In this document: piece by piece, positions 1 to 9,200 of the stretch | Position numbering within the stretch: the first letter of the stretch is position 1 | How the letters are laid out: every line of letters begins with the position of its first letter | Source of the DNA: UBA4207 sp964352405 | GTDB taxonomy: Bacteria; Bdellovibrionota; Bacteriovoracia; Bacteriovoracales; Bacteriovoracaceae | Assembly: GCA_964352405.1 (NCBI GenBank) | Contig: CAYGRY010000012.1 | Span: 1-47,070 of the forward strand | DNA length: 47,070 nucleotides | Direction: 5' to 3' | Position numbers and translations under genes: made by a program | The notes under the pieces: generated by a model | The model's input: the letters and a program-made list of their open reading frames with translations, nothing else | Databases searched by the model: none | What the model was told of the DNA's origin: nothing

Positions 1-37
1 GGCGGTAACAGGGGTTCAAATCCCCTTGGGAGTACCA
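1..37 (+). tRNA. tRNA 3' part (5' end outside window)
   Basis: The window opens inside a tRNA. The T arm is visible as AGGGG (10-14), loop TTCAAAT (15-21) and CCCCT (22-26). The 3' acceptor strand TGGGAGT (27-33), discriminator A34 and an encoded CCA (35-37) follow. The anticodon lies upstream of the window, so the amino acid cannot be read. The matching 5' acceptor strand would be ACTCCCA. Confidence 0.9.
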
Positions 38-74
38 TTTTATATTAAGCCCCTGTTTTTGCAGGGGCTTTTTT
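24..74 (+). repeat. Direct repeat copy 1: tRNA end plus terminator
   Basis: The last 14 nt of the tRNA (CCTTGGGAGTACCA, 24-37), the following spacer and the terminator recur at 1205-1258. From GTACCA through the terminator stem the two copies differ at about two positions. The 14 nt of tRNA differ at two. The pair brackets one gene at 213-1019. A duplicated tRNA 3' end at both edges of a small segment is the usual footprint of tRNA-targeted integration, but no integrase lies between the copies. Confidence 0.8.
47..74 (+). terminator. Intrinsic terminator of the leading tRNA
   Basis: A 9-bp stem (AAGCCCCTG paired with CAGGGGCTT), a short T-rich loop and a run of six T's follow the tRNA CCA end by about 10 nt. 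The orientation is plus. The same element recurs almost identically at 1228-1258. Confidence 0.9.
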
Positions 75-212
75 GTTTCCAGTAGTTACGCTTCTTATTT
101 AAGTTCGATTAAATACAAAATCTTAGATACTAAAGGAACAATATCGAACTTATATAAAAGTCAGATTCTTCTTTATTTGATGTGAAAATTAAATGAAAAC
201 CGAACACTATCT

Positions 213-1019
213 TCACCTAGACTTACTCATAGGAGCCTTAGAATAATCTATTGTGTATGAAACAGGCTCGAATGGAAAATCACTGTCTTTTTCTTGCTCA
301 TAAGACAAATCAGTAGTTTTTATATTTGAAATAGCCTTTTCAATAATTCCATCTTGGGTACCACTCTCCCAAAACCTTTTGGTCAGTTCAAAAAAGTGTA
401 TAATTGCTTTTCTTCTTCCTTTTAAATACAACGAATGAGCCAAAGAACGGTCTGGGCCAAAAGACATAAGTTGGGGGGAGTATTTTTTATCAATTGATTT
501 TTCAATACACTCATTATCTACTGACTTTATTAAATTTAATTCAGCTTTTTCTATATTTCCCATTATAAAATATGCTTTACCTAAAATAATATAAGTTGCA
601 TGGCATAGGTTACCGTACCAGAAATTTGAGCTGTATTTATCTGGAACCTTTAACAAATTGTCAGCAAATAAAATTACATCCTCGTATTTTTTCTTATTAT
701 ATGCGCTCAAAAAGGCATCATAATAATCAGTCGTCTCAAAGGATGTATCTAAGTCAAAATCAGAAGGCTCTACAGTCTTTTGTTCAACACCATATTTAAT
801 TTCCTTTTTGTCACTAATGTCACGAGGAACACTTTCGAGGTTATTTTTTGTTCCTATATGTTTAACGGTTTTTTGAATGGCTACTTTATGATGGCTGATG
901 TCTTTGACGACTGTCTCACTACTCAAAGGGTTATTATCGATGGCCTTTTTATCTTGGACGTAGAAGAATACTAAAGTAAGACAAAATATAATAGATAGAA
1001 CCTTCTTCAATACATTCAC
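213..1019 (-). CDS. Membrane-anchored or exported protein with TPR-like helices, function unknown
   Basis: This 268-residue protein has an N-terminal hydrophobic segment at about residues 5-21, a signal anchor or uncleaved signal. A Ser/Thr/Lys-rich low-complexity stretch follows. Residues about 100-170 look helical and TPR-like: an ALSAYN-type start, LGKAYFIMG, then KAELNLIKSV. The start is GTG, preceded by AAGG four bases upstream. It is the only gene between the two copies of the tRNA-end repeat. It has no recognisable catalytic motif, and the ends of TPR proteins are often poorly conserved. A periplasmic or inner-membrane scaffold role is possible, but this is inference. Confidence 0.65.
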   Translation of the reverse strand: MNVLKKVLSIIFCLTLVFFYVQDKKAIDNNPLSSETVVKDISHHKVAIQKTVKHIGTKNNLESVPRDISDKKEIKYGVEQKTVEPSDFDLDTSFETTDYYDAFLSAYNKKKYEDVILFADNLLKVPDKYSSNFWYGNLCHATYIILGKAYFIMGNIEKAELNLIKSVDNECIEKSIDKKYSPQLMSFGPDRSLAHSLYLKGRRKAIIHFFELTKRFWESGTQDGIIEKAISNIKTTDLSYEQEKDSDFPFEPVSYTIDYSKAPMSKSR

Positions 1020-1204
1020 CTTACCTTATATTTTATATCCATGATTAAGTTTATCAAATTACCACCATTTGTCTTTTAGAAATTCTGCCTCTGACTAGCA
1101 GAGCTCTACTTCAATCAAAGCTAGTTATCTAGGCTACGAGTAGCTCTCTAATTTCATTAACATCAAAGCGTGGATTTTGAAGGAAGAAAGTTCGATATTC
1201 AGAA

Positions 1205-1258
1205 CCTTGAGCGTACCAATTTATATTAAGCCCCTGTTTATGCAGGGGCTTTTTTTTT
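1205..1258 (+). repeat. Direct repeat copy 2: tRNA-end remnant plus terminator
   Basis: CCTTGAGCGTACCA (1205-1218), then the same spacer and terminator as 24-74. Upstream lie T-loop-like TTCGAT (1191-1196) and TAGCTC (1141-1146), which resembles the D-arm entry of a tRNA. The 85 nt before the CCA may therefore be a decayed tRNA of the long-variable-arm class. I cannot fold a complete cloverleaf, so I call only the 3' remnant. Confidence 0.7.
1228..1258 (+). terminator. Intrinsic terminator, second copy
   Basis: AAGCCCCTG / CAGGGGCTT stem with a 6-nt loop and nine T's, plus orientation. Its T tract overlaps the stop codon of the minus-strand gene that ends at 1257. On the minus strand the hairpin is followed by TAATATAAATT, a poor U tract, so it mainly stops plus-strand transcripts. 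Confidence 0.85.
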
Positions 1259-1661
1259 ACTGTGGCTTGTTTTCTAAAATAATTTCTGTGATATCGATAT
1301 CGACGTCCTCAATTCCAAACGATAGGTTTGAGGCTATAAAGATTTGATAAAGACATTTTAAGTCTTCTTCACTCAATTCATCATACTCACGTTCTAAAGC
1401 TTTAAATGCAGCAGTTAATACTTCCGTCTTGGTAGCACTAACCAACTCAATCTCTGCAATTCTCTTAACTTCCGCTTCAACTTCACCACAGTAGGTACCC
1501 GTGAGTTCTAAGCAAACTGCTTCAATCTCTTCTTCGCTCTTAGACAGGTAATTAAACTCAATTTGCCCTTTCGCAAAAACACAAACATTCTCCCAAGAAC
1601 TAGTTTCGATTTCTTTTTTTATGAGAGACTTTTTCATTATGGCTTTATCAGCGATTTCCAC
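1257..1661 (-). CDS. Small acidic protein of unknown function, tandem paralog A
   Basis: About 134 residues from a GTG start at 1661 that has AGGAG seven bases upstream. A longer frame from TTG at 1736 lacks a ribosome site. The short start puts MKKSLIK eight residues in, which matches the neighbouring paralog. The two proteins align through MKK-LIK-E-ETs-WE-xC, a central G-YCGE, LVSAT-T-VL, and a helical EYDxLxE-D-xxLYxIF segment. There is no signal peptide or membrane segment, so it is probably cytoplasmic and mostly helical. No family was recognised. The tandem duplication suggests partners or variants such as regulators or immunity-type proteins, but nothing in the sequence decides this. 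Confidence 0.65.
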   Translation of the reverse strand: MEIADKAIMKKSLIKKEIETSSWENVCVFAKGQIEFNYLSKSEEEIEAVCLELTGTYCGEVEAEVKRIAEIELVSATKTEVLTAAFKALEREYDELSEEDLKCLYQIFIASNLSFGIEDVDIDITEIILENKPQ

Positions 1662-1807
1662 CAAATTACTCCTCGAAGCGAATGTGTAAGACATTCCTTC
1701 TATAAGTATAGCCATAAAATCGATTAATAACGCCAATTATGTTTAAAAAAATACAAATAAATATATTATCAATAATTTCAAACAGTTACAGTGTACTAGC
1801 AGATTAT

Positions 1808-2218
1808 TTATGCCAGCTTTTCAAGATTAATGAATTGCCCACTAACTTCGACATCGATACCCTCATCTAGCTCTATCCCTACATTAGGCACGACAAATAT
1901 CTTATATAAGCTCTCGATATCTCTCTCTTCCAGGAGATCATACTCTAACTCTAGAGCACTAAGAGCGATGGCCAAAACATCTGTGGTTGTCGCGCTCACT
2001 AGAAAATGAGTCGCAAGCATTTCGACAGACTTTACGTATTCTCCGCAATAATAACCCAACTCCTCCAAGCACTTCGCTTCCACTTGTCCGATTTCTAATT
2101 TTTCAAAGTTTTTTACCATTTGCTTCTTTGCAAGTTCACATAGACCTTCCCAAGGAGTTGTCTCCAACTCTCTTTTAATCAACTCTTTTTTCATCGAACT
2201 CATTTGGTCAGTGTTCAT
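1808..2218 (-). CDS. Small acidic protein of unknown function, tandem paralog B
   Basis: 136 residues from an ATG with AAAGAGG upstream. It is clearly homologous to the gene at 1257-1661 over almost its full length (MKKELIKRELETTPWE, LVSATTTDVL, EYDLLEERDIESLYKIF). The 146-nt gap between the two holds no other gene. It is predicted soluble, with no motif of a known enzyme. A 7-bp perfect inverted repeat lies just upstream of its ribosome-binding site and may regulate it. The pair lies next to the tRNA-end duplication, which hints at an accessory origin (inference). Confidence 0.7.
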   Translation of the reverse strand: MNTDQMSSMKKELIKRELETTPWEGLCELAKKQMVKNFEKLEIGQVEAKCLEELGYYCGEYVKSVEMLATHFLVSATTTDVLAIALSALELEYDLLEERDIESLYKIFVVPNVGIELDEGIDVEVSGQFINLEKLA

Positions 2219-2230
2219 TTTATTTTCCTC

Positions 2231-2250
2231 TTTAACTTGGCTGAGTTAAA
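2231..2250. promoter_or_regulatory. Inverted repeat upstream of paralog B
   Basis: TTTAACT (2231-2237) and AGTTAAA (2244-2250) are a perfect 7-bp inverted repeat with a 6-nt spacer. It begins about 12 nt upstream of the start codon and abuts the AAAGAGG ribosome site. It could be an operator or a leader hairpin. Confidence 0.4.
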
Positions 2251-2428
2251 AGTCTTACTTCATGCTATTCCTAATTCGGCTGATCTATTCAAAATATATA
2301 TGCATTTCGTGACACTTGATTGTCGCTCCAGCAATTACAAATAGTTGCACTGCATGATATTGATCATATTTTTAGAATTCTTCTCAATTGACTGGGAAAG
2401 TGCCCATTTTAATTACTTATAAATAGTT

Positions 2429-4117
2429 TTAATCTACAAGTTGAGGGTGAAATACTGAGTTTATATACTCATCATCGATTTCGTGGGGGAAATGCTGACG
2501 ATTGATAAGTGAAAGAGCGTCGTTGGTAAGGCTTGGATATCGATCCGATAACTTTCCAAAGAGATCATAATGCAACTGCTTGTTTGTATTCGTTAGCAAC
2601 AGAAAACTCTCCTTGCCTACGATATAAGGTATTCGAATATTAAATCCAGCTTTAGCCACTGTACTCATTACAATTGAGTTTCTCTCAAAATCCTCATTAG
2701 AAAATTGGCTCTCAGTTTCGATCAAGCTTCTAGTACGAGTCGCAACTTTACCTTCTTTAATCCTTAAAGGTACATCGATAACGGCATAACCATCGGGAGT
2801 TAAATTACGCATAACAAATGTGTAGAACTCGTATGAAAAAAGTTTTGTGACGTTATAATCCTGTGGATAAGGAAAATCGATAAAAATTGCGTCGTACTTC
2901 TTAGTTGATTTACGAAGAAACTGAAATGCATCTCCAATAACCGTCTTTATAGTAGGATCAGATAGGGCTTCTTGATTTAGAGAAGAAATCAACTCATTTG
3001 TCTTAGATAACTCATGCATTTCAGGATCAAGCTCAACATGTGTCATCGACTTGATTGATTTGTATTTTTTGAGCTCTCTTAGAAGCAGTCCATCTCCTGC
3101 TCCTAAAACAAGAACATCAACTGGCTCTTGACCGGTAATAAGCACAGGGATGTGAGCAAAACCTTCATGATAAACTTTTTCATTTAAAGAGCTAAATTGA
3201 AAGTTCGTATTAATCATTAAAATAAATTCATCTTTACCCTTCCATGAAACATGGAAGTAATCAATATACTGATAAAGTGTTTTTATTCTTACAACTTCAC
3301 CTTCACTCATAGTGTTTTTCCACCAAGATTTAAAGTCATGTTGATCACCATCAATAAACTTGGTACCTGCTCTGTAATAAACTCTTAGAAAAACTTGTTC
3401 AAAATCTTTTGCATAAGTAAAAGCCGTGCTTAATAGAATCGAGAAAGAGACAAGCATAACCTTAGTACGTTTATTTATTTGAATTTTGAAAGAGAACATT
3501 ATCCAAATACATGCGAGTAAGTTAATTGAAGCAACAACGAGAGAAGTGTACAAAGCATCAATCATTGGAATCAGAAAATAGGCAAAGACCAAGGTTCCGA
3601 CAAGAGTTCCAAAGTAATTAAAGGCAATAAATTTATTTTCAGTACTTTCGTCCGTTGTGTTCAAATTCGAATTCGCTGATGCCATTGATAAGATCAAGGG
3701 AAGTTCAAAGCCAGAAAGATACCCAACTGCAAATACAAGTGATTCACAGATGATAAAATAGAGAGCTCTTAGCTGTGTTTTTAATGCTATAAACGTAGAG
3801 AAGTCTGCAATATACCCAGCTTTTGCTATAGCAATAGCTGTTTCATAAATGGCGGTGAAAAAATAAATACTTCCAACACTCAAGGCTCCAATCAAACATA
3901 AAAATAGTTCAACCCTAACGAGTCTCTTGCCTGGCAAAATAATACCAACAGATCTAAAAGTTCCAAGACCAAGGCCTGCTATATAAATACCAATTGTTAA
4001 ACTGTGCCAAAGAACAACATTTCCAGACATGATTGCCAAAGTGTTCGCAAATAAAAGCTCATAAGAAATACTACAAAATGAAAGAATACAAGTAAGGAGT
4101 AGATAGCTTCTATTCAT
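2429..4117 (-). CDS. Membrane-bound spermidine-synthase-like aminopropyltransferase
   Basis: 562 residues: about seven membrane helices (1-235), then a Rossmann methyltransferase-like domain of the spermidine synthase family. Family enzymes move an aminopropyl group from decarboxylated AdoMet to a diamine. Visible motifs are YQ (282-283), a QFSSLNE-YHE segment (307-318), GAGDG (339-343), VELD (361-364), GDA (395-397) and DFPYP (414-418). Two usual acidic residues seem altered: the DE before the YHE motif reads NE (N312), and the second Asp of the D-x-x-D-P motif reads Tyr (Y417). The ATG overlaps the stop of the upstream decarboxylase gene by 1 nt, and AGGTGG gives a ribosome site. The membrane half is homologous to that of its neighbour. 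Family is clear; activity and acceptor are uncertain. Confidence 0.85.
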   Translation of the reverse strand: MNRSYLLLTCILSFCSISYELLFANTLAIMSGNVVLWHSLTIGIYIAGLGLGTFRSVGIILPGKRLVRVELFLCLIGALSVGSIYFFTAIYETAIAIAKAGYIADFSTFIALKTQLRALYFIICESLVFAVGYLSGFELPLILSMASANSNLNTTDESTENKFIAFNYFGTLVGTLVFAYFLIPMIDALYTSLVVASINLLACIWIMFSFKIQINKRTKVMLVSFSILLSTAFTYAKDFEQVFLRVYYRAGTKFIDGDQHDFKSWWKNTMSEGEVVRIKTLYQYIDYFHVSWKGKDEFILMINTNFQFSSLNEKVYHEGFAHIPVLITGQEPVDVLVLGAGDGLLLRELKKYKSIKSMTHVELDPEMHELSKTNELISSLNQEALSDPTIKTVIGDAFQFLRKSTKKYDAIFIDFPYPQDYNVTKLFSYEFYTFVMRNLTPDGYAVIDVPLRIKEGKVATRTRSLIETESQFSNEDFERNSIVMSTVAKAGFNIRIPYIVGKESFLLLTNTNKQLHYDLFGKLSDRYPSLTNDALSLINRQHFPHEIDDEYINSVFHPQLVD

Positions 4118-5166
4118 TAGTTACCACCTAAGAAATATTTCGCAATCAAATACTCACTTATTTTTTCTTCGTTTGAAATCCCATACCATGCCAGGAAAAT
4201 ACAGATAATAGAAACAATATAATAAAGAAATTTTTGCTTACTGTTTTTAAAATTAATAAGTCTGATAAATGACAACGCTACAATACTATTTAAGCCTGCG
4301 ACAATTGATGCAATTCCAAAAATAGAAAACAAAGGAACCAAAAGAAGTGGAAAAAGAATCGCCGCCACAAGAGTTCCAATATAATCTACGCCCAGGACAA
4401 TTGTTGAAAGACCTTCCCTTTTCTTTTTTCCGATATCCATCAAAAGCGGTAACTCAAATCCGGATAAAACACCAATAATAACAATGAGAAAGTGAAGAAG
4501 CATTGAAAGTACTAAATAATTATCCCTTAACATTGAATCTAAAACGATTGCAACAATAGGAGACATGCCTCCAAAGAGAATTAACAAAACTTCTACTTTA
4601 AACAATGACTTAAATTTATCTGAAAAATTAAATCTATTATAAAGAAGTGCACCCAAACCCATCGAAGCTATATAAAGCCCAATTGTTACGTTATAACGAT
4701 GAGCACTATCACCCAGCACGGTTGATAGGTTTTGTGCCAACAAAAGTTCGTACAAGAGACTACAAGCTGCAACAACAAATGTTGATACGAGTAAAGCTAG
4801 CTCTGAGCTTTTCCAACGTTGCAAAAAAGGCAGGGCATATTCACCTCTTTTTATAGTTCGATTATTTATTTTTAAAATTGGTAAAAATTTTTCAATCTCA
4901 CCAACTAAATTAACAAAATTATAATGAGGCTTACAAATATAGATATCTAAGCTGATATAGTTTTCTTCAGGATATGAGTGAAGTGTAAAATGTGATTCAG
5001 AAAGGATAAAGGCAATTGTTTCACCGTGTGGTTCAAAATCATGGCGTGCTTTTTTTACAACACTAAATTCACGTTCGATAATGACTTCAATTTGCTTAAC
5101 CCATGAATCAGACCATTCTTCGCTCATCCATAAATCTAAAATTAAATGTGCGGAATCGGTTTGCAT
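4117..5166 (-). CDS. S-adenosylmethionine decarboxylase fused to a polytopic membrane domain
   Basis: 349 residues. Residues 1-110 match the prokaryotic AdoMetDC (SpeD) proenzyme, which self-cleaves to make a pyruvoyl cofactor and decarboxylates AdoMet to the aminopropyl donor. The cleavage site LSESH places the pyruvoyl serine at Ser58. The spacing to His63 and Cys78 is the same as Ser63/His68/Cys83 of the Thermotoga enzyme, so the catalytic set looks complete. Residues about 117-340 form about seven membrane helices homologous to the N-terminal half of the next gene's product (YELLLAQ, TIGLYIA-MGLG, LSGFELPL). SpeD is normally a small soluble protein, so this fusion is unusual. Start and stop codons overlap by 1 nt at both ends of the gene, implying translational coupling. 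Confidence 0.87.
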   Translation of the reverse strand: MQTDSAHLILDLWMSEEWSDSWVKQIEVIIEREFSVVKKARHDFEPHGETIAFILSESHFTLHSYPEENYISLDIYICKPHYNFVNLVGEIEKFLPILKINNRTIKRGEYALPFLQRWKSSELALLVSTFVVAACSLLYELLLAQNLSTVLGDSAHRYNVTIGLYIASMGLGALLYNRFNFSDKFKSLFKVEVLLILFGGMSPIVAIVLDSMLRDNYLVLSMLLHFLIVIIGVLSGFELPLLMDIGKKKREGLSTIVLGVDYIGTLVAAILFPLLLVPLFSIFGIASIVAGLNSIVALSFIRLINFKNSKQKFLYYIVSIICIFLAWYGISNEEKISEYLIAKYFLGGN

Positions 5167-6269
5167 TACTTTCCTTCAAGATAAGCTAGAATTCTAAATT
5201 TTTTAACAACCCAAGCACATAAAGCAATGGTCAAAACATAAAGCCAGAGCTCATAAAAATGCACTTCGATTTCAAATTCCCATATATTATACACTAACAT
5301 TCGTAGGGGCATGATGATCTTTACAAAAATTATTCTATGCAAAAAGAAGATCAGCAGTGAATACTGTCCGATCCAATTAAATGGCTTAAGTTTTATATCA
5401 AAACCCTTTTTGCTTAGAAGTAATGCCAATCCTACAATAAAGACTTCAATACCATGAATACCGATTAAGCCAATGAAGTTTTTGGCTTGGTCATGTTCAG
5501 TTGCAAAAACATCATTTGGGTTTACCGTGAACTCTTGACCAAAGATAATCCATACCAACATCAGAACAAAACTTACTGCCAACCAAATTTTCCATTGTTT
5601 AAATTGATCAATCCACCAAGTTCTACCAAATAAATATCCCAAGCATGCACTAGATAAGAAATAATGTGGTCTTGCATCTATTTCAAAACTAGGATGGATA
5701 TACTCGCGTGCAGTTTGCTCAATTGAATTAAAGAGCATATCTGTAGGCAAAACAGCCTGAATCAAGCCAAAGATAAATAATGCCCAAACTCCCTTGTTTC
5801 CAAGTTTGTTAGCGACAAAGTAAATAATAAACAAACAAATCATCCAAGTCTGGAGTGGATATAAAGAAAATGCTTCACCTATATTTGGAGCTACAAGAAA
5901 GTTTTCAAAAGTGAAAAGCAGAAATAATCCAATAAAGAGAATTAATTTTTGAGATTGCCTCGACTTGCTCGAAGGCTTCGCAAGATTAAAAGCTGCTAAG
6001 AATAAATAGATTTGAGACACCCATGGAGTAAAAAACCATGCCGCAAGATAACTAACATAATCAATGGATATTGATTGACCTACGAATGGGGTATGAGCTT
6101 CAAATAGCTCTCCCCAAAATCCCCAACCTTGGTAATAACTGACGTACCAATAATTTAAATAAAAACTGAAATGTTGCCAAAGAGCGAGAAAAACAAAGAA
6201 GCCTCGAAGGAAATCCAAGCATTGAATTCTAGAATTGGCATCCTTGCCATGTTCGAGGCTTTCGGTCAT
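5166..6269 (-). CDS. Multi-pass membrane protein of the acyltransferase / OpgC type
   Basis: 367 residues with roughly nine or ten membrane helices. Near the N terminus the pattern RIQCLDFLRGFF with WQH on the first helix matches the RxxxLDxLRG...H signature of acyltransferase-3, OpgC and DUF1624-type proteins. These move acyl groups to sugars or other envelope polymers from the cytoplasmic membrane. AGGA five bases before the ATG sets the start. It begins 6 nt after the stop of the large exported protein and ends overlapping the AdoMet decarboxylase gene, so it is an integral member of the operon. The exact family and the molecule modified cannot be told from sequence. Confidence 0.7.
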   Translation of the reverse strand: MTESLEHGKDANSRIQCLDFLRGFFVFLALWQHFSFYLNYWYVSYYQGWGFWGELFEAHTPFVGQSISIDYVSYLAAWFFTPWVSQIYLFLAAFNLAKPSSKSRQSQKLILFIGLFLLFTFENFLVAPNIGEAFSLYPLQTWMICLFIIYFVANKLGNKGVWALFIFGLIQAVLPTDMLFNSIEQTAREYIHPSFEIDARPHYFLSSACLGYLFGRTWWIDQFKQWKIWLAVSFVLMLVWIIFGQEFTVNPNDVFATEHDQAKNFIGLIGIHGIEVFIVGLALLLSKKGFDIKLKPFNWIGQYSLLIFFLHRIIFVKIIMPLRMLVYNIWEFEIEVHFYELWLYVLTIALCAWVVKKFRILAYLEGK

Positions 6270-6275
6270 TAATTC

Positions 6276-9200
6276 CTATTCCAGATCGTTAGATTTTCTC
6301 TCTAATAAACGATCATAAACTCTAATATATGTATTGGTCACAATCTCCCATAAGGTCATGCCATCTTTTCTTCCATATTCGCCATCTTTTGCATTTCTAT
6401 TTTTAATGGCATCAGCAAGTTTTCGTGCGTCCTCTTCACTCATATTTCCACTTCGACCTACGCCAGAACCACCACTACCGTCTGCGCCTACACCATTACC
6501 GCTTCCATTATCATAATCGCTACCAAAGCCACCAAAGCCTCCAGCGCCGTTAGCACTACTAGCTCCACCTTTACCACCTGAGCGGCCTACGCCCTCTGAG
6601 AATAATCCTGTCTTGCCCTTGCCATCTTTACCATCTCCATTGGCGCCATCAGAGCCCAGTCTAATTTGCCCACCTGAAGCTAGAGAGTTGCCGGCTCCAC
6701 CGCCTAACCCACTACCATTACCTTTGCCGAGATTATTTCCTTTTAATGAACTTGAATAGAATTGATCTCTAAACTTCTCAGCTGATTCAATAAGGTTGCG
6801 ACCACGTTCAGTGCCTGCATTTCGTTTCTTAAATTCATCCGCAGCATCTTTTTGGTCTTTTCTAAACTTCCTTAGATTTGAAAGGGCTGAATTCACACCG
6901 GAACTAAAGAGTGAACTATTAAAACCACCATCACCAAAACTATTTCCTGTTAATGTTCCAGATCCTGTTCCAAAACCAGCACCGGCACCTGTACCAAAGC
7001 CACCAAAACCAGTGCCTTCGCCAAAACCAATACCGTTGCCATTACCTTGTCCATCTAGACCATTTCTATCGCCACCCTCAGCTCTACCACCGATGACAAC
7101 TCTATTACCTTCTCGATCGAAGTCACCACCACGGCGTACGATCTCACCTCTATAACTGTTAGCTAATTCTCTAAAATTACCAGCTAAACCAGCATTAAAG
7201 TCCATTTGAGAAGCCAAGCCGTTTGCGATCAACCCAAGATAAGAAGTAAAACCTGGTGCAGGATAAGCAATCACATCACCATAAGTTTGTTTTGCCCAAG
7301 TAAAATGATTCTTATAAATATATTGGCCAAAGGCTTCAGCTTGAATTTCGTCCGTTGCCCAACCTTGATCAATTAAGAAGGCTGCGGCTTTAGTTACAAT
7401 CTCTTGTTTGGTTGCCGTACTAATAATGTACTTATTAGCATCTTTATCTAGTTTAGGTGCGTACTTACTTAAAACTTTATTATTAATCACTGTAATATCG
7501 AAAATTGATTTATTGTAAACCGGTGCACCAGCATTCTTATTAATAAAGTTATACATATCGTCCATACTGCTAAATGAAAACTTAGTATGGTGCGGAGCTG
7601 GGATTGTAGCCTTCATTAAATCGTAGGCAGCAAGATAACCAGAGTTTAATAGCTCTGCCTGACTTCTATTATCTTTAATGATTAAAGACTTACTTACACC
7701 TTGAGGTATCCATGGGTCGACGATGATACTATCCTGGCCATTTTCTTTAACAACTACAAAGTGCTTTACACAAGCTGTCGCAGAAATATTCATATTACAA
7801 ACATTGTTGTGAGGCTGATGAAGTGTACGTTGAAACTTGTAACACATATCACCGTCACTCTTACCACACTTATATGAATCAACTGGAGCATCTGAAACGT
7901 ATGGAGCAGCTGAATACCAAGCTCCACGAAGTGAACCAATCATCCACATACCTGCACCAAGAGAGGCTCCACTAGCTGTAATGATTCCAATCGTTGTCCA
8001 TGCACTAATTGTTGCTGAGAAAGCGAAACCACCAACAATGGCCAAGACACCAGCAGAAAGAAGTGCAATTGAGAGCATGTAATCAGTCGGAACAGCGTCT
8101 TGATAGACGGCAAAAGCGTATAAATTTTTATCTTTTTGTTCGACATCAGACCATTTCGCATCAGACTCCATCCAAGACGTTACAGTTTTAAGCTCATCCA
8201 TAGAAATGTTTGCAGTCACAAGACTGATTTCTTCGATCGTCGCATTAGCTTGTGCCCAAGTTTGTAAAAGAGTAAGAGCTTTTAAACCTAGAGCATCATC
8301 ACCTTCTTCAATTTCATTAGCTTCTTCAGCTCTTTTATGTTCTGCAATTTTTGCATTCCAATCTGCAACGCTCATTGCGGCTTGAGATACCAGCTCGTCA
8401 CGCTCACTTCTATATTTCGCAATATCTTCAGGTGTTCCACCTTGAAGTGGAGGAATAGAAAGACCTAAACGGCACTCGTTAGTATATTCCTCTTTTTGAT
8501 CAGCGCTCATTTGCTTCCAGCCAGTCTTTTCTAGGCAAAGACATTTAACTTTTGGCTCAAACCAGCGTAGATCGCCGTAAAAATCTTTTCTAATAACAGT
8601 TCTTTTATTAGCAATTTCTGAAATTCTTTTATGAAGAGTTTTGTTTGTATTTCCACCTTTCCAATAATCATCAATTTGCTTAGTCCCACCGGCGACAAAC
8701 TCAAAACCAAGAAGAGCTAACTCCACTTGCAACATAGTTACATTTGGGCTACCGGGCATCGGTGTTTCTCTTAATTTTTTGGCGTAGTCATTCAAAAGAT
8801 TAATTTCACACGTTTCGAAATTACTACCCGCATCCGGTACTAAATTAAATCTATCAATTTCAGCTTGACCGTTAAAATTTATCGATGACTGATCAATCCC
8901 TTGTCCTTTATTTGCACCACTACTTGAGTTTACATTACCTCTATACTGCCCATCCGCATTGACCGGAGGAGGTGTTGGAGTGTATCCACCACCACCACCA
9001 CCACCGCCACTACATGGCTCAAGATTGCCATTGTCGTCTCTGTTTAAACAATCGTCTTCCATAATGGCGTGAGCTTGTGGGATAACGGCATCGATAATAC
9101 TTTTCATCATATAAACGAATGGATTCAAAGGAACTGACAGAGGAAGACATTTACCATCTTTCTCATAGGCTTTATCTTCACAACATTTTTGACCGCGTTT

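Noticed and set aside
1257..1736. Longer form of paralog A starting at TTG 1736
   Set aside because: No ribosome site at that TTG. Alignment with the neighbouring paralog and AGGAG before GTG 1661 support the short form.
1..2300. Integrase, transposase or toxin gene in the tRNA-flanked islet
   Set aside because: None of the open frames shows such motifs; only the repeat footprint remains.
2390..2406. Terminator at the end of the polyamine operon
   Set aside because: TGGG/CCCA is only a 4-bp stem with no T tract on the minus strand.
4117..5166. Possible frameshift splitting one SpeD-SpeE fusion gene
   Set aside because: Each gene has its own full membrane domain, ribosome site and overlapping stop/start, so two proteins are intended.
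6440..7080. Repeated glycine-coding sequence considered as a CRISPR or tandem DNA repeat
   Set aside because: Repeat units are irregular in length and sequence and stay in the reading frame of one gene. There are no unique spacers.
6796..7155. Plus-strand open frame rich in Pro and Ser opposite the Gly-rich region
   Set aside because: It is the antisense shadow of glycine codons in the exported protein. It has no ribosome site and its composition mirrors the real gene.
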